64,000 nucleotides of DNA from Solirubrobacter deserti (lineage in GTDB: Bacteria; Actinomycetota; Thermoleophilia; Solirubrobacterales; Solirubrobacteraceae), in NCBI RefSeq assembly GCF_003344625.1, contig NZ_QPKJ02000007.1, positions 124,001-188,000 on the forward strand, written 5' to 3'. This document shows positions 42,398 to 51,425 of the stretch, one piece after another. A program made the position numbers and the translations under genes. The notes under the pieces were generated by a model, which was not told the DNA's origin, made no database searches, and saw only the letters and a list, made by a program, of their open reading frames with translations. The number at the start of each line of letters is the position of its first letter. Position 1 is the first letter of the stretch.

Positions 42398-43325
42398 CGT
42401 ACACGAGCGTCCAGAACGCGATCGCGAGCGCGAAGCCGAGCCCGGCCTGGAACCACACGGGCAGCTCCGGCCCGGTCGCGAACCCTTCCAGCACGCCGCA
42501 CAGCACCAGGTACGGCACCGTGCCGATCGCCATCTCCACGGCCGGGAGCGCCTCCCGGCGCAGCGAGGTCGCGCGCCGCAGCACGCCGGGCCGGATCAGC
42601 GCCCAGCCCATGCGCAGCCCTGCGATTCCCCCGACCACGATGCACGAGATCTCGAGCGGGCCGTGCGAGGACACCAGCCGCAGGAACGCGATGCCGTTCC
42701 CGGCGCCGATCGCCAGCCCCGCGATCACGCCCAGGATCAGGCCGTTGAAGACGAGCGCGTACACGGTCACGAGCCCGTAGGTGATCCCGCCGGCGAACGC
42801 CAGCAGCGTCACCTGGATGTTGTTGAACATCACCTGAGCGGAGAAGGCGGAGGCCTCGTCGGCGTCGAAGTCGCGGCCCTCGACGGGCGGGTCGGCCGCG
42901 CCCTGGAACTCCGCCGGCATCAGACCGGCCGCCGTGGGGGAGTCGACGAGGCCCCAGACGAACCCGAGCAGCGCGGGACCCATGAGCAGCGCCCACGCGG
43001 CGAGCACGAGCCAGGGGCGCTCGGCGAGCCGCACCCAGTAACCGCGCTTCATGAACTGCCACACGGACTGGCGGCGCCCGGTGCGGCCGTAGACCGCGGC
43101 GCGCCCGCGCAACACGAGCGGCTCCAGGCGGCCGAGCAGCGGGTCCCCGGGGAAGCGCCGGCGGGCGAACGCGAGGTCCGCGGCGGCCGCGCGGTAGAGC
43201 ACGCCGAGGCGCCGCACGCCGTCCGCGCCGAGCCGCTCCGGCTTCTCGCGCGCCTGGCGCAACGCGGCGTCCAGCTCGCCCCAGTCGGCGGCTCGCTCCG
43301 CTTCGAAGCGTTCAGCGCTCATCAT
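42318..43325 (-). CDS. Stage II sporulation protein M (SpoIIM)-like membrane protein
   Basis: 335 residues. A soluble helical N-terminal part (ERFEAERAADWGELDAALRQA) is followed by about six membrane helices. The SpoIIM/DUF95 signature is visible in MFNNIQVTLLAFAGGITYGLVTVYALVFNGLILGVIAG and SSHGPLEISCIVVGGIAGLRMGW. In non-sporulating actinobacteria this family sits beside RDD, DUF58 and MoxR genes, and it probably belongs to the same envelope system. Start ATG 43325 or 43322, divergent from the RDD gene. Confidence 0.86.
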   Translation of the reverse strand: MMSAERFEAERAADWGELDAALRQAREKPERLGADGVRRLGVLYRAAAADLAFARRRFPGDPLLGRLEPLVLRGRAAVYGRTGRRQSVWQFMKRGYWVRLAERPWLVLAAWALLMGPALLGFVWGLVDSPTAAGLMPAEFQGAADPPVEGRDFDADEASAFSAQVMFNNIQVTLLAFAGGITYGLVTVYALVFNGLILGVIAGLAIGAGNGIAFLRLVSSHGPLEISCIVVGGIAGLRMGWALIRPGVLRRATSLRREALPAVEMAIGTVPYLVLCGVLEGFATGPELPVWFQAGLGFALAIAFWTLVYVRGSRATSRAGRSRRASPAAGRAALR

Positions 43326-43331
43326 GTGGGA

Positions 43332-44090
43332 ATGGAGTATGAGGATCGCCGGACGATCGCCACCCCGGAAGGGGTCCAGCTCGCGCTCCCGCTCGCGGGC
43401 ATCGGGACCCGCTTCATGGCCACGCTGATCGACCTGCTGCTCGGGTTCTCGATCGCCTTCGTCGCGGTCCTCTTCGCGGGGGCGCTCGGCGGCCGGGTGG
43501 CGGCCGCGATCGTCGGGGCCGCGGCGGCCCTCTCGGTCTTCGTGGTCTACAACGTCGTCTTCGAGGTCTTCGGCGGCGGCCGGACGCTCGGCCATCGGGC
43601 AGCCGGGCTGCGCGTCGTGGCCGACGGCGGCTCGCCGGTCGGCCTGCGCGCGAGCCTGATCCGCAACACGATCCGCATCGTCGAGTTCGGGTTCGGCTTC
43701 TACCTGCCGGCGGTCATCTCGATCCTGGTCACGCGCAACAACCAGCGCCTGGGGGACATCGCCGCCGGCTCGCTCGTGATCCGTGAGACCCGGGCGCCCG
43801 TGTACGAGCAGCCGCAGCCGGTCATCCCGCCCGCCCAGTTCGCCAGCTGGGACGTGACCGGTGTGGGGGACGCCGAGCTCGCGGCCGTGCGCACCTTCCT
43901 CGAACGCCGCCACAGCCTGGCGCCCGGCACGCGCGCCGCGCTGGCGGGCGAGCTGGTCGAGAAGCTGCGCCCGCGCGTGCCCGGCGTGCGCCCGGGGCTG
44001 CACGACGAGCAGTTCCTGGAGTACCTCGCGGCCGCAAAGTCCGGGCCGTCGGCACCCCCCGTCGGGGGGTCCGCACCGCCTTACGGTTGA
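43332..44090 (+). CDS. RDD-family membrane protein
   Basis: 252 residues with three to four membrane helices in the first 150. RDD signatures are the Arg in GIGTRFMATLIDLLLGF and NNQRLGDIAAGSLVIRE. The C-terminal 90 residues are soluble (VGDAELAAVRTFLERRHSLAPGTRAALAGEL). Near the 3' end the coding DNA contains the perfect hairpin ACCCCCC-GTC-GGGGGGT (44054-44070). A GTG at 43326 two codons upstream is an alternative start. It is divergent from the SpoIIM-like gene by 6 bp. Confidence 0.86.
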   Translation: MEYEDRRTIATPEGVQLALPLAGIGTRFMATLIDLLLGFSIAFVAVLFAGALGGRVAAAIVGAAAALSVFVVYNVVFEVFGGGRTLGHRAAGLRVVADGGSPVGLRASLIRNTIRIVEFGFGFYLPAVISILVTRNNQRLGDIAAGSLVIRETRAPVYEQPQPVIPPAQFASWDVTGVGDAELAAVRTFLERRHSLAPGTRAALAGELVEKLRPRVPGVRPGLHDEQFLEYLAAAKSGPSAPPVGGSAPPYG

Positions 44091-44115
44091 TTATGTCGGC
44101 CCGCTGCGCTCAAAT
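44087..44115 (+). promoter_or_regulatory. Promoter upstream of first ROK gene
   Basis: TTGATT (44087-44092), 17 bp, TCAAAT (44110-44115), giving a start near 44122 and a leader of a few bases before the ATG at 44128. The -35 overlaps the RDD stop codon. GAAACCGCTTC directly before the ATG is a partial palindrome of the kind used by sugar repressors. Confidence 0.4.
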
Positions 44116-44127
44116 GAAACCGCTTCC

Positions 44128-45333
44128 ATGCCCCCAGGTCGCGCCGGTTCCCTCGAAAGTCTTCGCCGCCTCAACCGCCTGCGCGTGATCCGCGCGCTGC
44201 GCGACGAGGGCCAGATCTCGCGCGCCGAGATCGCCCGACGCACCGGCCTGAGCCGTTCCACCGTCTCGAGCCTGGTCGCCGACCTGCAGGCGGACGGGCT
44301 GGTCGTCGAGCGCCCGGAGCCCGGGCTCGCGCACGGCGCCCAGGGCGGCCGCCCGCCGATCCTGCTCAGCTTCGACGCCAGCGCGGGCGCCGCCGTCGGT
44401 GTGGACTTCGGCCACTCGCACCTGCGCGTCGCCGTGTCCGACCTCGCGTCGACGATCCTCGCCGAGCGCACTCGCCCGCTGGACACCGACCACGACGCGT
44501 ACGAGGGCTTGGAGATGGCCGCCGAGCTCGTGGTCGAGGCGCTGGCCGACGCCGGCGTGGCCAAGGAGACGGTGATCGGCGCGGGCATGGGTCTGCCCGG
44601 CCCCGTGGACCAGGGCGACGGCACGGTGCACTCGTCCGCGATCCTGCCCGGCTGGATCGGCATGACCGTCGCCGAGGAGCTACAGAAGCGCCTCGAGATC
44701 CCGGTCATGGTCGACAACGACGCGAACCTCGGCGCCCTCGCGGAGGCCGCCTTCGGCGCGGGCCGCGACGCCACCGACCTCGTCTACCTGAAGGTCTCCA
44801 GCGGCATCGGCGCGGGCCTGATCCTCAACGGCCGCCTGTACCGCGGCAGCGCCGGCCTCGCCGGCGAGCTCGGCCACGTCCTCGTGGACCCGGAAGGCAT
44901 CGTCTGCCGCTGCGGCAACCGCGGCTGTCTGGAGACCGTCGCCGCCACGGGCGCGCTCGTCGACGTGCTGCGCCGCTCCCACGGCGACGGCATCACGATG
45001 GACACGATGCTCGAAGCCGCCCGCGCCGGCGACGAGGTCGCCCGCCGCGCGATCGCCGACGCCGGCCGCGCCCTCGGCACCGCCGCCGCCACGCTGCTCA
45101 ACCTCCTCAATCCCGAGATGCTCGTCGTGGGCGGGCACCTCGCGTCCGCGGGTGACCTGTTGCTCGACGGGATGCGCGAGTCGGTCGGGCGGGCGGCGCT
45201 GCCCGAGACCTCGCGTGGCGCGAAGCTCGTCGCCGGGGTGCTCGGCGAGCGGGCGCACGTGCTGGGCGCGCTCGCGCTGGTGGTGTCCGAGGCGGATCGG
45301 GCCCTGCCCACCCGTCTCGCCCTCGCGGGCTGA
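44128..45333 (+). CDS. ROK-family transcriptional repressor 1
   Basis: 401 residues. Winged HTH at about 15-65 (RVIRALRDEGQISRAEIARRTGLSRSTVSSLVADLQ). The ROK domain has GMGLPGPVD, VDNDANLGALAEA, ELGHVLVD and the zinc motif CRCGNRGCLE. The phosphate-binding loop that is DxGGT in ROK kinases is VDFGHSHL here, so kinase activity is unlikely; it is a sugar-responsive repressor of the NagC/XylR type. It lies upstream of a second ROK gene and a xylose/ribose-type ABC importer, its likely targets. The effector is unknown. Confidence 0.9.
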   Translation: MPPGRAGSLESLRRLNRLRVIRALRDEGQISRAEIARRTGLSRSTVSSLVADLQADGLVVERPEPGLAHGAQGGRPPILLSFDASAGAAVGVDFGHSHLRVAVSDLASTILAERTRPLDTDHDAYEGLEMAAELVVEALADAGVAKETVIGAGMGLPGPVDQGDGTVHSSAILPGWIGMTVAEELQKRLEIPVMVDNDANLGALAEAAFGAGRDATDLVYLKVSSGIGAGLILNGRLYRGSAGLAGELGHVLVDPEGIVCRCGNRGCLETVAATGALVDVLRRSHGDGITMDTMLEAARAGDEVARRAIADAGRALGTAAATLLNLLNPEMLVVGGHLASAGDLLLDGMRESVGRAALPETSRGAKLVAGVLGERAHVLGALALVVSEADRALPTRLALAG

Positions 45334-45401
45334 GCCGGCCCGGCGTTGGGCTTCGTACACGCCTTTCCGCGGTCCCGAACTAATCGACCGTTGCCGCCGC
45401 G

Positions 45402-45417
45402 TTACTTTCGCGTGTAA
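45402..45417. promoter_or_regulatory. TTAC-N8-GTAA inverted repeat before second ROK gene
   Basis: TTACTTTCGCGTGTAA (45402-45417) is a 4+4 inverted repeat with a partly symmetric centre, 12 bp before the ATG at 45430. TAAGTT (45415-45420) could serve as -10. Position and form fit an operator for one of the two ROK proteins. Confidence 0.35.
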
Positions 45418-45429
45418 GTTCCATCACCG

Positions 45430-46587
45430 ATGGAACGGACTTCACGCCGCGACGCTCGGGCGCGCGTCGTCGGGGTCCTGGCCGAGGCCGGGGCCGTGTC
45501 GCGCGCGGATCTGGCGCGCCGTGCGGCGCTCGCGCCCTCGACGGTGTCGGCGGTGGTCAGCGATCTCCAGGCCGCCGGGCTGGTCGTCGAGCCCGCCGCG
45601 CCGGTGCATCCGCCCGAGCGCGGGACGGTCGGGCGGCCGCCGGTGCTGATCGCGCTGCACCGCAAGGCGGGCGTGGTGGCGGGCGTCGACTTCGGCAAGC
45701 GTCACCTGCGGATGGCGATCTCGGATCTCAGCCACCAGCTGCTCGCCGAGCGCCATCGCGCGCTCGACGCCGACCTGCCCGCCCGCGAGGCGATCGTGCT
45801 CGCGCAGCGGATGTTCAAAGAGGCGCTCGAGGCGGCCGAGGTCAGCAAGAGCGAGTTGCTCGGCATCGGCATGGGCCTGCCCGGTCCGGTGCACCGGCCG
45901 TCGGGCGAGCTCGGCAACTCGACGATCCTGCCCGGATGGGTCGGGATCAACGCCGCGAACGCGGTCTCGGAAGCGCTCGGACACCACGTCGAGGTCGAGA
46001 ACGACGCGAACCTCGGGGCGCTCGGGGAGTGGGTGTGGGGCTCGGGCCGCGGCGTGGAGCACATGGCCTACGTGAAGGCTGCGACCGGCATCGGCGCCGG
46101 GTTCATCGTCGCCGGCCAGCCGTATGTGGGAGCGGGCGGAACCGCGGGTGAGCTGGGCCACACCGTCGTGGACCCGGGCGGGCCGATCTGCCGCTGCGGC
46201 AACCGCGGCTGCCTGGAGACGTTCGCGGGCGGCCCGGCCGTGCTGGCCGCCCTGGCCGACCTGCACGGGGATGAGCTCACGCTCCAGGACGTCGTCCGGC
46301 TCGCGCAGCGCGGCGATACGGGCGTGGCGCGCGCGATCGCGGACGCCGGCGCGGCCATCGGCACGGCCGTCGCGACGCTCTGCAACCTGTTCAATCCCCA
46401 GAAAGTGGTGGTCGGCGGAGACCTCGGCGCGGCCGGGGATCTGCTCCTGGATCCGCTTCGTGAGTCCTTAAGGAGAGGCGCGATCCGTTCCGCGGCCGAA
46501 GATGTCGTGGTTTTGCAGGGAGAACTAGGTGAGCGAGCGGAAGTGCTCGGAGCCGTTGCGCTCGTTCTCGGGCGAGTCGTCGCTTGA
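45430..46587 (+). CDS. ROK-family transcriptional repressor 2
   Basis: 385 residues, paralogous to the preceding ROK protein. HTH at about 10-55 (RVVGVLAEAGAVSRADLARRAALAPSTVSAVVSDLQ); ROK domain with GMGLPGPVHRP, VENDANLGALGEW, GELGHTVVDPGGP and CRCGNRGCLETF. The kinase DxGGT loop reads VDFGKRHL, and the catalytic-position NDAN is kept. The gene ends inside the promoter of the sugar-binding-protein gene (TTGACA at 46584), so it directly precedes the ABC operon. Two similar repressors in tandem may answer to different sugars. Confidence 0.9.
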   Translation: MERTSRRDARARVVGVLAEAGAVSRADLARRAALAPSTVSAVVSDLQAAGLVVEPAAPVHPPERGTVGRPPVLIALHRKAGVVAGVDFGKRHLRMAISDLSHQLLAERHRALDADLPAREAIVLAQRMFKEALEAAEVSKSELLGIGMGLPGPVHRPSGELGNSTILPGWVGINAANAVSEALGHHVEVENDANLGALGEWVWGSGRGVEHMAYVKAATGIGAGFIVAGQPYVGAGGTAGELGHTVVDPGGPICRCGNRGCLETFAGGPAVLAALADLHGDELTLQDVVRLAQRGDTGVARAIADAGAAIGTAVATLCNLFNPQKVVVGGDLGAAGDLLLDPLRESLRRGAIRSAAEDVVVLQGELGERAEVLGAVALVLGRVVA

Positions 46588-46613
46588 CACCTGTACATTT
46601 GGAGGCAGATACT
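46584..46613 (+). promoter_or_regulatory. Promoter of the sugar ABC operon
   Basis: TTGACA (46584-46589), 18 bp, GATACT (46608-46613). The -35 overlaps the stop of the second ROK gene. The palindrome CGAATTCG (46615-46622) lies at the expected start point and may be an operator. A long purine-rich Shine-Dalgarno region (GGAGGAAGGGGAG, 46651-46663) precedes the ATG at 46670. Confidence 0.6.
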
Positions 46614-46669
46614 TCGAATTCGCAGATAGTCGCCAGTCTGCACCCATCTGGAGGAAGGGGAGAACCCAT

Positions 46670-47791
46670 ATGAAGTTCCGTGCCCTCGGGGCCGTCGCCG
46701 TCGCAGCGACGCTCGCGTTCACCGTCGCTGCGTGCGGGGACGACGAGCCCACCACGTCCAGCGGCGGCGGAGGAGGCTCCGAGCAGACCCAGGAGACGCC
46801 GGCCAAGGTCGGCGTGATCCTGCCGGACGCCGCGTCGTCGGCCCGCTGGGAGACGGCGGACCGCAAGTTCCTCGGTGACGCCTTCAAGGCCGCCGGGGTG
46901 GAGTCGGACATCCAGAACGCGAACGGCGACAAGGCCAAGTTCGCGACGATCGCCGACCAGATGCTCAACGCCGGCGCGAACGTGCTGCTGATCGTCAACC
47001 TCGACAGCCCGTCCGCCGCCGCGGTCATCAACAAGGCCAAGCAGCAGGGCGTGCCGGTCATCGACTATGACCGCCTCACGCTCGGCGGCGGCGCCTCCTA
47101 CTACGTGTCCTTCGACAACGTGGCCGTCGGCACCGCGATCGGCTCGGGCCTGGTCAAGTGCATGCAGGACGCGGGCAACTCGAGCGGCAACGTCGCGCTG
47201 CTCAACGGCTCGCCGACCGACAACAACGCCACGCTGTTCAAGCAGGGCTACGAGAAGGCGATCACGGACGCGGGCTACACCGTGACCGAGGATCAGAGCG
47301 TCCCGGACTGGGACAACACGAAGGCCGGCACGATCTTCGAGCAGATGTTCACGAAGGCCAAGGGTGACTTCGTGGGTGTCGCGGCCGCCAATGACGGCCT
47401 CGGCGGCGCCGTGGCGTCGGTGCTCAAGCGCGAGGGCGCGACCGAGATCCCGACGACCGGCCAGGACGCCACGGACGAGGGTCTGCAGCGCGTGTTGCTC
47501 GGCACCCAGTGCGTGACGGTCTACAAGGCGATCAAGAAGGAGGCCGACGCGGCCGCCCAGCTCGCGATCGCGCTCGCCAAGGGCGACACGGCCGGCGCCG
47601 ACAAGCTGGCCACGGGCCAGGTGGAGGACACCGAGACCGGCGAGCAGGTCAAGTCGGTGCTGCTCGAGCCGCAGCAGATCACCAAGGAGAACGTGAAGGA
47701 CGTCGTCGCCGACGGCTTCACCACCGCCGACAAGATCTGCACCAACGAGGCCCTGCAGAAGGCCTGCGAAGAGAACGGCGTCAGCGGATGA
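46670..47791 (+). CDS. Sugar ABC transporter substrate-binding lipoprotein (XylF/RbsB-like)
   Basis: 373 residues. Lipoprotein signal MKFRALGAVAVAATLAFTVAAC with lipobox VAAC, then a Ser/Gly linker. The periplasmic-binding fold shows VGVILPDAASSARWETADRKFL, and QQGVPVIDYDRLTLGGGASYYVSFDN is characteristic of D-xylose-binding proteins. It binds a pentose or related sugar outside the membrane and delivers it to the permease. Strong Shine-Dalgarno. The ATPase gene overlaps its stop (ATGA), so translation is coupled. Confidence 0.9.
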   Translation: MKFRALGAVAVAATLAFTVAACGDDEPTTSSGGGGGSEQTQETPAKVGVILPDAASSARWETADRKFLGDAFKAAGVESDIQNANGDKAKFATIADQMLNAGANVLLIVNLDSPSAAAVINKAKQQGVPVIDYDRLTLGGGASYYVSFDNVAVGTAIGSGLVKCMQDAGNSSGNVALLNGSPTDNNATLFKQGYEKAITDAGYTVTEDQSVPDWDNTKAGTIFEQMFTKAKGDFVGVAAANDGLGGAVASVLKREGATEIPTTGQDATDEGLQRVLLGTQCVTVYKAIKKEADAAAQLAIALAKGDTAGADKLATGQVEDTETGEQVKSVLLEPQQITKENVKDVVADGFTTADKICTNEALQKACEENGVSG

Positions 47792-48594
47792 CCCAGGCCG
47801 TCGAGGGACAGCAGCGCGCCCCGCTGCTGTCCCTGCGCGGGATCAACAAGAGCTTCGGCGCGGTGCACGTCCTGCGGGACGTGGACTTCGACGTCCGGCC
47901 TGGTGAGGTGACCGCGCTGGTCGGCGACAATGGCGCCGGCAAGAGCACTTTGATCAAGTGCATCGCGGGGATCCATCCCTTCGACGACGGTGAGATTCTG
48001 TTCGAGGGGCAGCCCGTGACGATCCACGGGCCGAAGGACGCGAACGCGTTGGGGATCGAGATCGTCTACCAGGATCTCGCGCTGTGCGACAACCTCGACG
48101 TTGTCCACAACATGTTCCTCGGGCGCGAGCTGCACTCGGGGATCACGCTCAACGAGACCGAGATGGAGAAGCGCGCGGGGGACACCCTGAAGTCCCTCTC
48201 GGTGCGGACCCTGCGCTCGTTGCGCCAGAACGTCTCCAGCCTCTCGGGCGGTCAGCGCCAGACGGTCGCGATCGCCCGGGCGGTGCTGTGGAACAGCAAG
48301 CTCGTGATCCTCGACGAGCCGACCGCCGCGCTGGGCGTCGCCCAGACCGAGCAGGTGCTCAACCTGGTGCGCCGGCTGGCCGACAACGGGCTCGGCGTCG
48401 TGCTGATCACGCACAACATGAACGACGTCATGCAGGTCGCGGACAGCATCGCGACGCTCTTCCTGGGCCAGATGGCGGCCCAGGTGCGCGCCAAGGACGT
48501 CAACAACACGCAGGTGATCGAGCTGATCACGGCCGGCCGCTCGGGTGACATCGGGCTCAAGCCCCGTGAGGCCGCCGAGGCGGGTGTGGCATGA
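47788..48594 (+). CDS. Sugar ABC transporter ATP-binding protein
   Basis: 268 residues, a single ATPase domain rather than the fused double domain of RbsA/XylG. Walker A is LVGDNGAGKST, the signature is SLSGGQRQTVAIARA, Walker B is LVILDEPTAALG, and the H-loop is LITHNM. It energises the adjacent permease and presumably works as a homodimer. ATGA overlaps at both ends tie it to the binding protein and the permease. Confidence 0.92.
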   Translation: MTQAVEGQQRAPLLSLRGINKSFGAVHVLRDVDFDVRPGEVTALVGDNGAGKSTLIKCIAGIHPFDDGEILFEGQPVTIHGPKDANALGIEIVYQDLALCDNLDVVHNMFLGRELHSGITLNETEMEKRAGDTLKSLSVRTLRSLRQNVSSLSGGQRQTVAIARAVLWNSKLVILDEPTAALGVAQTEQVLNLVRRLADNGLGVVLITHNMNDVMQVADSIATLFLGQMAAQVRAKDVNNTQVIELITAGRSGDIGLKPREAAEAGVA

Positions 48595-49865
48595 GCACCA
48601 CGCAGTCCGACTCGGCGCAGGTCTCCCAGTTCGACCTCGAGACCACGCCCGGCCAGGGCGGGATCGGCGAGGCCGCGTCCGGCTACTGGGAGCGCATCAA
48701 GGGCGGCGACCTCGGCGCCCTGCCCGCGGTCATCGGCGCGGTCGTGCTGGTGATCGTGTTCGGGATCATGGAGCCGGACTCGTTTCTGACCGAGCAGAAC
48801 TTCGCCAACCTGCTCAACCAGGGCGCGGCGATCATGGTCCTCGCGATGGGGCTCGTGTTCGTCCTGCTGTTGGGCGAGATCGACCTCTCCGCCGGCTTCA
48901 CGGCCGGCACCGGCGCCGCGATCCTCGGTGTCACGCTGACCAATCACGGCTGGGCGTGGCCGCTGAGCATCGCCGCGGCGCTGCTCACCGGCGTCGCGAT
49001 CGGCCTGGCCATCGCGCTGCTGGTGGCACGGCTCGGGATCCCGTCGTTCGTCGTCTCGCTGGCCTTCTTCCTGGGCCTGCAGGGCGCGATGCTGCTGATC
49101 ATCGGCGAGGGCGGCACGATCCCGATCCGCGACGACGCCGTCCTGAGCGTCATGAACAAGAACATGCCCGTGGCGCTGGGCTGGCTGCTGGCGCTGATCG
49201 TGATCGCCGGGTTCGCGTTCTTCCAGTTCTGGGCGATGCGCACGCGCAAGAAGGCCGGGCTCCCGACGCCGGCGATCTCGGTGCTCGCCGTGAAGGTCGG
49301 TGCGCTGGCCGTCGTGGTGCTCGCCCTGATCTGGCTGCTCCAGCAGGAGCGCCAGCGCCCGAATGCGCCGATCGTCATCCAGGGCGTGCCGTGGGTGGTG
49401 CCGCTGGTCGTCGCGCTCGTGGTCGTGCTCACGTTCCTGCTGATGCGCACGAGCTTCGGCCGGCACGTGTACGCCGTCGGCGGCAACGCCGAGGCGGCGC
49501 GCCGCGCGGGCATCAACGTGCCGAACATCAAGACGCTGTGCTTCATCCTCGGCTCGACGCTGGCGATCGTCGCGGGCATCCTGCTCGCGTCGCGTGACAA
49601 CAGCGTCTCGCCGACCACGGGCGGCGCGCAGACCCTGCTGTATGCGGTCGGCGCGGCGGTCATCGGCGGCACCTCGCTGTTCGGTGGGCGCGGCCGGATC
49701 GTGGACGCCGTCACGGGCGGGTTGGTGGTGGCGATCATCGCCAACGGCCTCCCGCTGGTGACGCAGAAGTCCGGCGTGCAGTTCATCATCAACGGCCTCG
49801 TGCTCCTGCTCGCCGCCTCCGTCGACGCGATCTCCCGCAGAAGGGCAGCCGCAACCGGCAGATGA
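48591..49865 (+). CDS. Sugar ABC transporter permease (XylH/RbsC-like)
   Basis: 424 residues with about 10 membrane helices of the BPD_transp_2 type. Conserved segments are NLLNQGAAIMVLAMGLVFVLLLGEIDLSAGF and the EAA-like loop YAVGGNAEAARRAGINVPNIK. The about 50-residue soluble N-terminus and the extra length match XylH rather than RbsC. It forms the transmembrane channel of the importer. ATGA overlaps with the neighbours on both sides. Confidence 0.92.
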   Translation: MSTTQSDSAQVSQFDLETTPGQGGIGEAASGYWERIKGGDLGALPAVIGAVVLVIVFGIMEPDSFLTEQNFANLLNQGAAIMVLAMGLVFVLLLGEIDLSAGFTAGTGAAILGVTLTNHGWAWPLSIAAALLTGVAIGLAIALLVARLGIPSFVVSLAFFLGLQGAMLLIIGEGGTIPIRDDAVLSVMNKNMPVALGWLLALIVIAGFAFFQFWAMRTRKKAGLPTPAISVLAVKVGALAVVVLALIWLLQQERQRPNAPIVIQGVPWVVPLVVALVVVLTFLLMRTSFGRHVYAVGGNAEAARRAGINVPNIKTLCFILGSTLAIVAGILLASRDNSVSPTTGGAQTLLYAVGAAVIGGTSLFGGRGRIVDAVTGGLVVAIIANGLPLVTQKSGVQFIINGLVLLLAASVDAISRRRAAATGR

Positions 49866-50815
49866 TCCGCTGGGGCATCCTGTCGACCGCGCGCATCGCG
49901 GACCGCATCGTCGACGGTGCGCGCGGGACGACGAAGGCGCAAGTCACGGCGGTGGGCTCGCGCGATCTCGCGCGGGCCCGCGCCTGGGCCGACGAGCGCG
50001 AGATCGCGCACGCGTACGGCACCTACGAGGAGCTGCTGGCGTCCGACGAGGTCGACGCCATCTACATCGGCCTGCCGAACTCGATGCACGTCGAGTGGTC
50101 GATCAAGGCGCTGGAGGCCGGCAAGCACGTGCTGTGCGAGAAGCCGCTCTCCCGCCATCCGGCGGAGGTCCAGCGCGCCTTCGACGCGGCCGACCGCGCC
50201 GGGCGCACGCTGATGGAGGCGTTCATGTGGCGCTTTCACCCGCAGACCGAAGAGGTCGTGCGGCTGGTTCGAGAAGGCGCGATCGGCGAGCTGCGCGTGA
50301 TCCGCGCCGCGTTCGGCTTCAACCTCCCGTGGCTGGAGAACGTCCGCTGGAACTCGGCGCTCGAGGGCGGCGCCCTGATGGACGTCGGCTGCTACTGCGT
50401 CAGCGCCGCGCGCTTGATCGCGGGCACTGAGCCCTTGCGCGTGTCGGGTGAGCAGGTGATCGGCGGCGACGGCGTGGACGCCCGCTTCGCCGGCCTGCTG
50501 CGCTTCCCCGACGTGCTCGCGACGATCGACTGCGGGATGGATGTGCACCGCCGCAACCAGCTGGAGGTCGTCGGCGACGAGGGCACGATCCTCGTCCCGT
50601 CCCCGTGGCAGACGCCGCTCGGCGCGAAGATCATCCTCGCGCGCGAGGAGACCGAGGAGCTCACGCCCGAGTCCGTGGACCCGTACACGCGCGAGCTCGA
50701 AGCGTTCGCGGGCGAAGCGCCCCCGCGGCTCGGCCGCGAGGACGCGCTCGGCCAGGCCCGGACGATCGAGGCGCTCTACCGCGCCGCCGAGTCCGGCGCG
50801 GCCGTCACCCTGTGA
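49862..50815 (+). CDS. Gfo/Idh/MocA-family oxidoreductase
   Basis: 317 residues. Rossmann N-terminus (IRWGILSTARIADRIVDGA), the family lysine motif CEKPLSRHPAEV, and the C-terminal beta-sheet domain with the GGALMDVGCYCVSAARLIAG segment. It oxidises or reduces a sugar or sugar acid with NAD(P); D-xylose dehydrogenases of this family are close relatives, which fits the XylF-like transporter. The ATG overlaps the permease stop, so it is the last gene of the import operon. The 3' end overlaps the convergent gene by 11 bp. Confidence 0.88.
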   Translation: MIRWGILSTARIADRIVDGARGTTKAQVTAVGSRDLARARAWADEREIAHAYGTYEELLASDEVDAIYIGLPNSMHVEWSIKALEAGKHVLCEKPLSRHPAEVQRAFDAADRAGRTLMEAFMWRFHPQTEEVVRLVREGAIGELRVIRAAFGFNLPWLENVRWNSALEGGALMDVGCYCVSAARLIAGTEPLRVSGEQVIGGDGVDARFAGLLRFPDVLATIDCGMDVHRRNQLEVVGDEGTILVPSPWQTPLGAKIILAREETEELTPESVDPYTRELEAFAGEAPPRLGREDALGQARTIEALYRAAESGAAVTL

Positions 50816-51416
50816 CGCGGGCGATCCGCCGGGCCTTCACCCAGATCGCGCCGTACTTCTTCTCGCAGGCACTGCCGCCGACGCGCACCGTGGTGCCGGG
50901 CGCGATGAAGCCGGTGCCGTGGCGTTGCAGCTCGACCTTGGTGTCCCGCGTGACGATCACACGCGCGCCGTTGACGGTGAGCCCGGCGGTGTCCGTCCGG
51001 GCGACGCCCTTGACCTGGCACGGAGCGCCGCTGACGGGACGCTCCGGCGCGCGGTCGTAGCCGAGCGTCCGGTGCAGCGGGTGCGAGGGCAGCTGCGGGA
51101 ACGTGGAGGCGTTGACGTACACGACGGACGCCCCGCCGGCGAGGGCCACCGACGGCGGCACGCCGTCGAGCTGCGCCACGGGCATGTCCGAGTACGTCAA
51201 CGGCGGGACCTGGCCGTTGACCACCATGTCGTTGCAGCTGGGGACCTTGGCTCGCTCGGGGAGCTCGGCGCCGATCTTCACGCCCGCGGGGTTGCTCGCC
51301 GCGCCGGTGTACGTGTAAGTCCGCCAATTCAACGTGGCGATGCACGCCGCCTCGCTGGGCGCGGCGTGAACGGCAAAGGCGGCGACAGCGACCGCGGCCA
51401 GAAGGAGCTTCCTCAT
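50805..51416 (-). CDS. Secreted protein of unknown function
   Basis: 203 residues. Signal peptide MRKLLLAAVAVAAFAVHAAPSEA. The mature part has four cysteines (ACIATL, PSCNDM, APCQVK, SACEKK), probably two disulfides, and beta-type sequence (NWRTYTYTGAASN, GLTVNGARVIVTRDTKVELQ). I do not recognise a family. It starts 9 bp after the SDR stop on the same strand and may belong to the monooxygenase operon. Confidence 0.65.
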   Translation of the reverse strand: MRKLLLAAVAVAAFAVHAAPSEAACIATLNWRTYTYTGAASNPAGVKIGAELPERAKVPSCNDMVVNGQVPPLTYSDMPVAQLDGVPPSVALAGGASVVYVNASTFPQLPSHPLHRTLGYDRAPERPVSGAPCQVKGVARTDTAGLTVNGARVIVTRDTKVELQRHGTGFIAPGTTVRVGGSACEKKYGAIWVKARRIARVTG

Positions 51417-51425
51417 GTGTCGAAT

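Noticed and set aside
44128..46587. The two ROK proteins as sugar kinases
   Set aside because: Both have N-terminal HTH domains and lack the DxGGT phosphate-binding loop.
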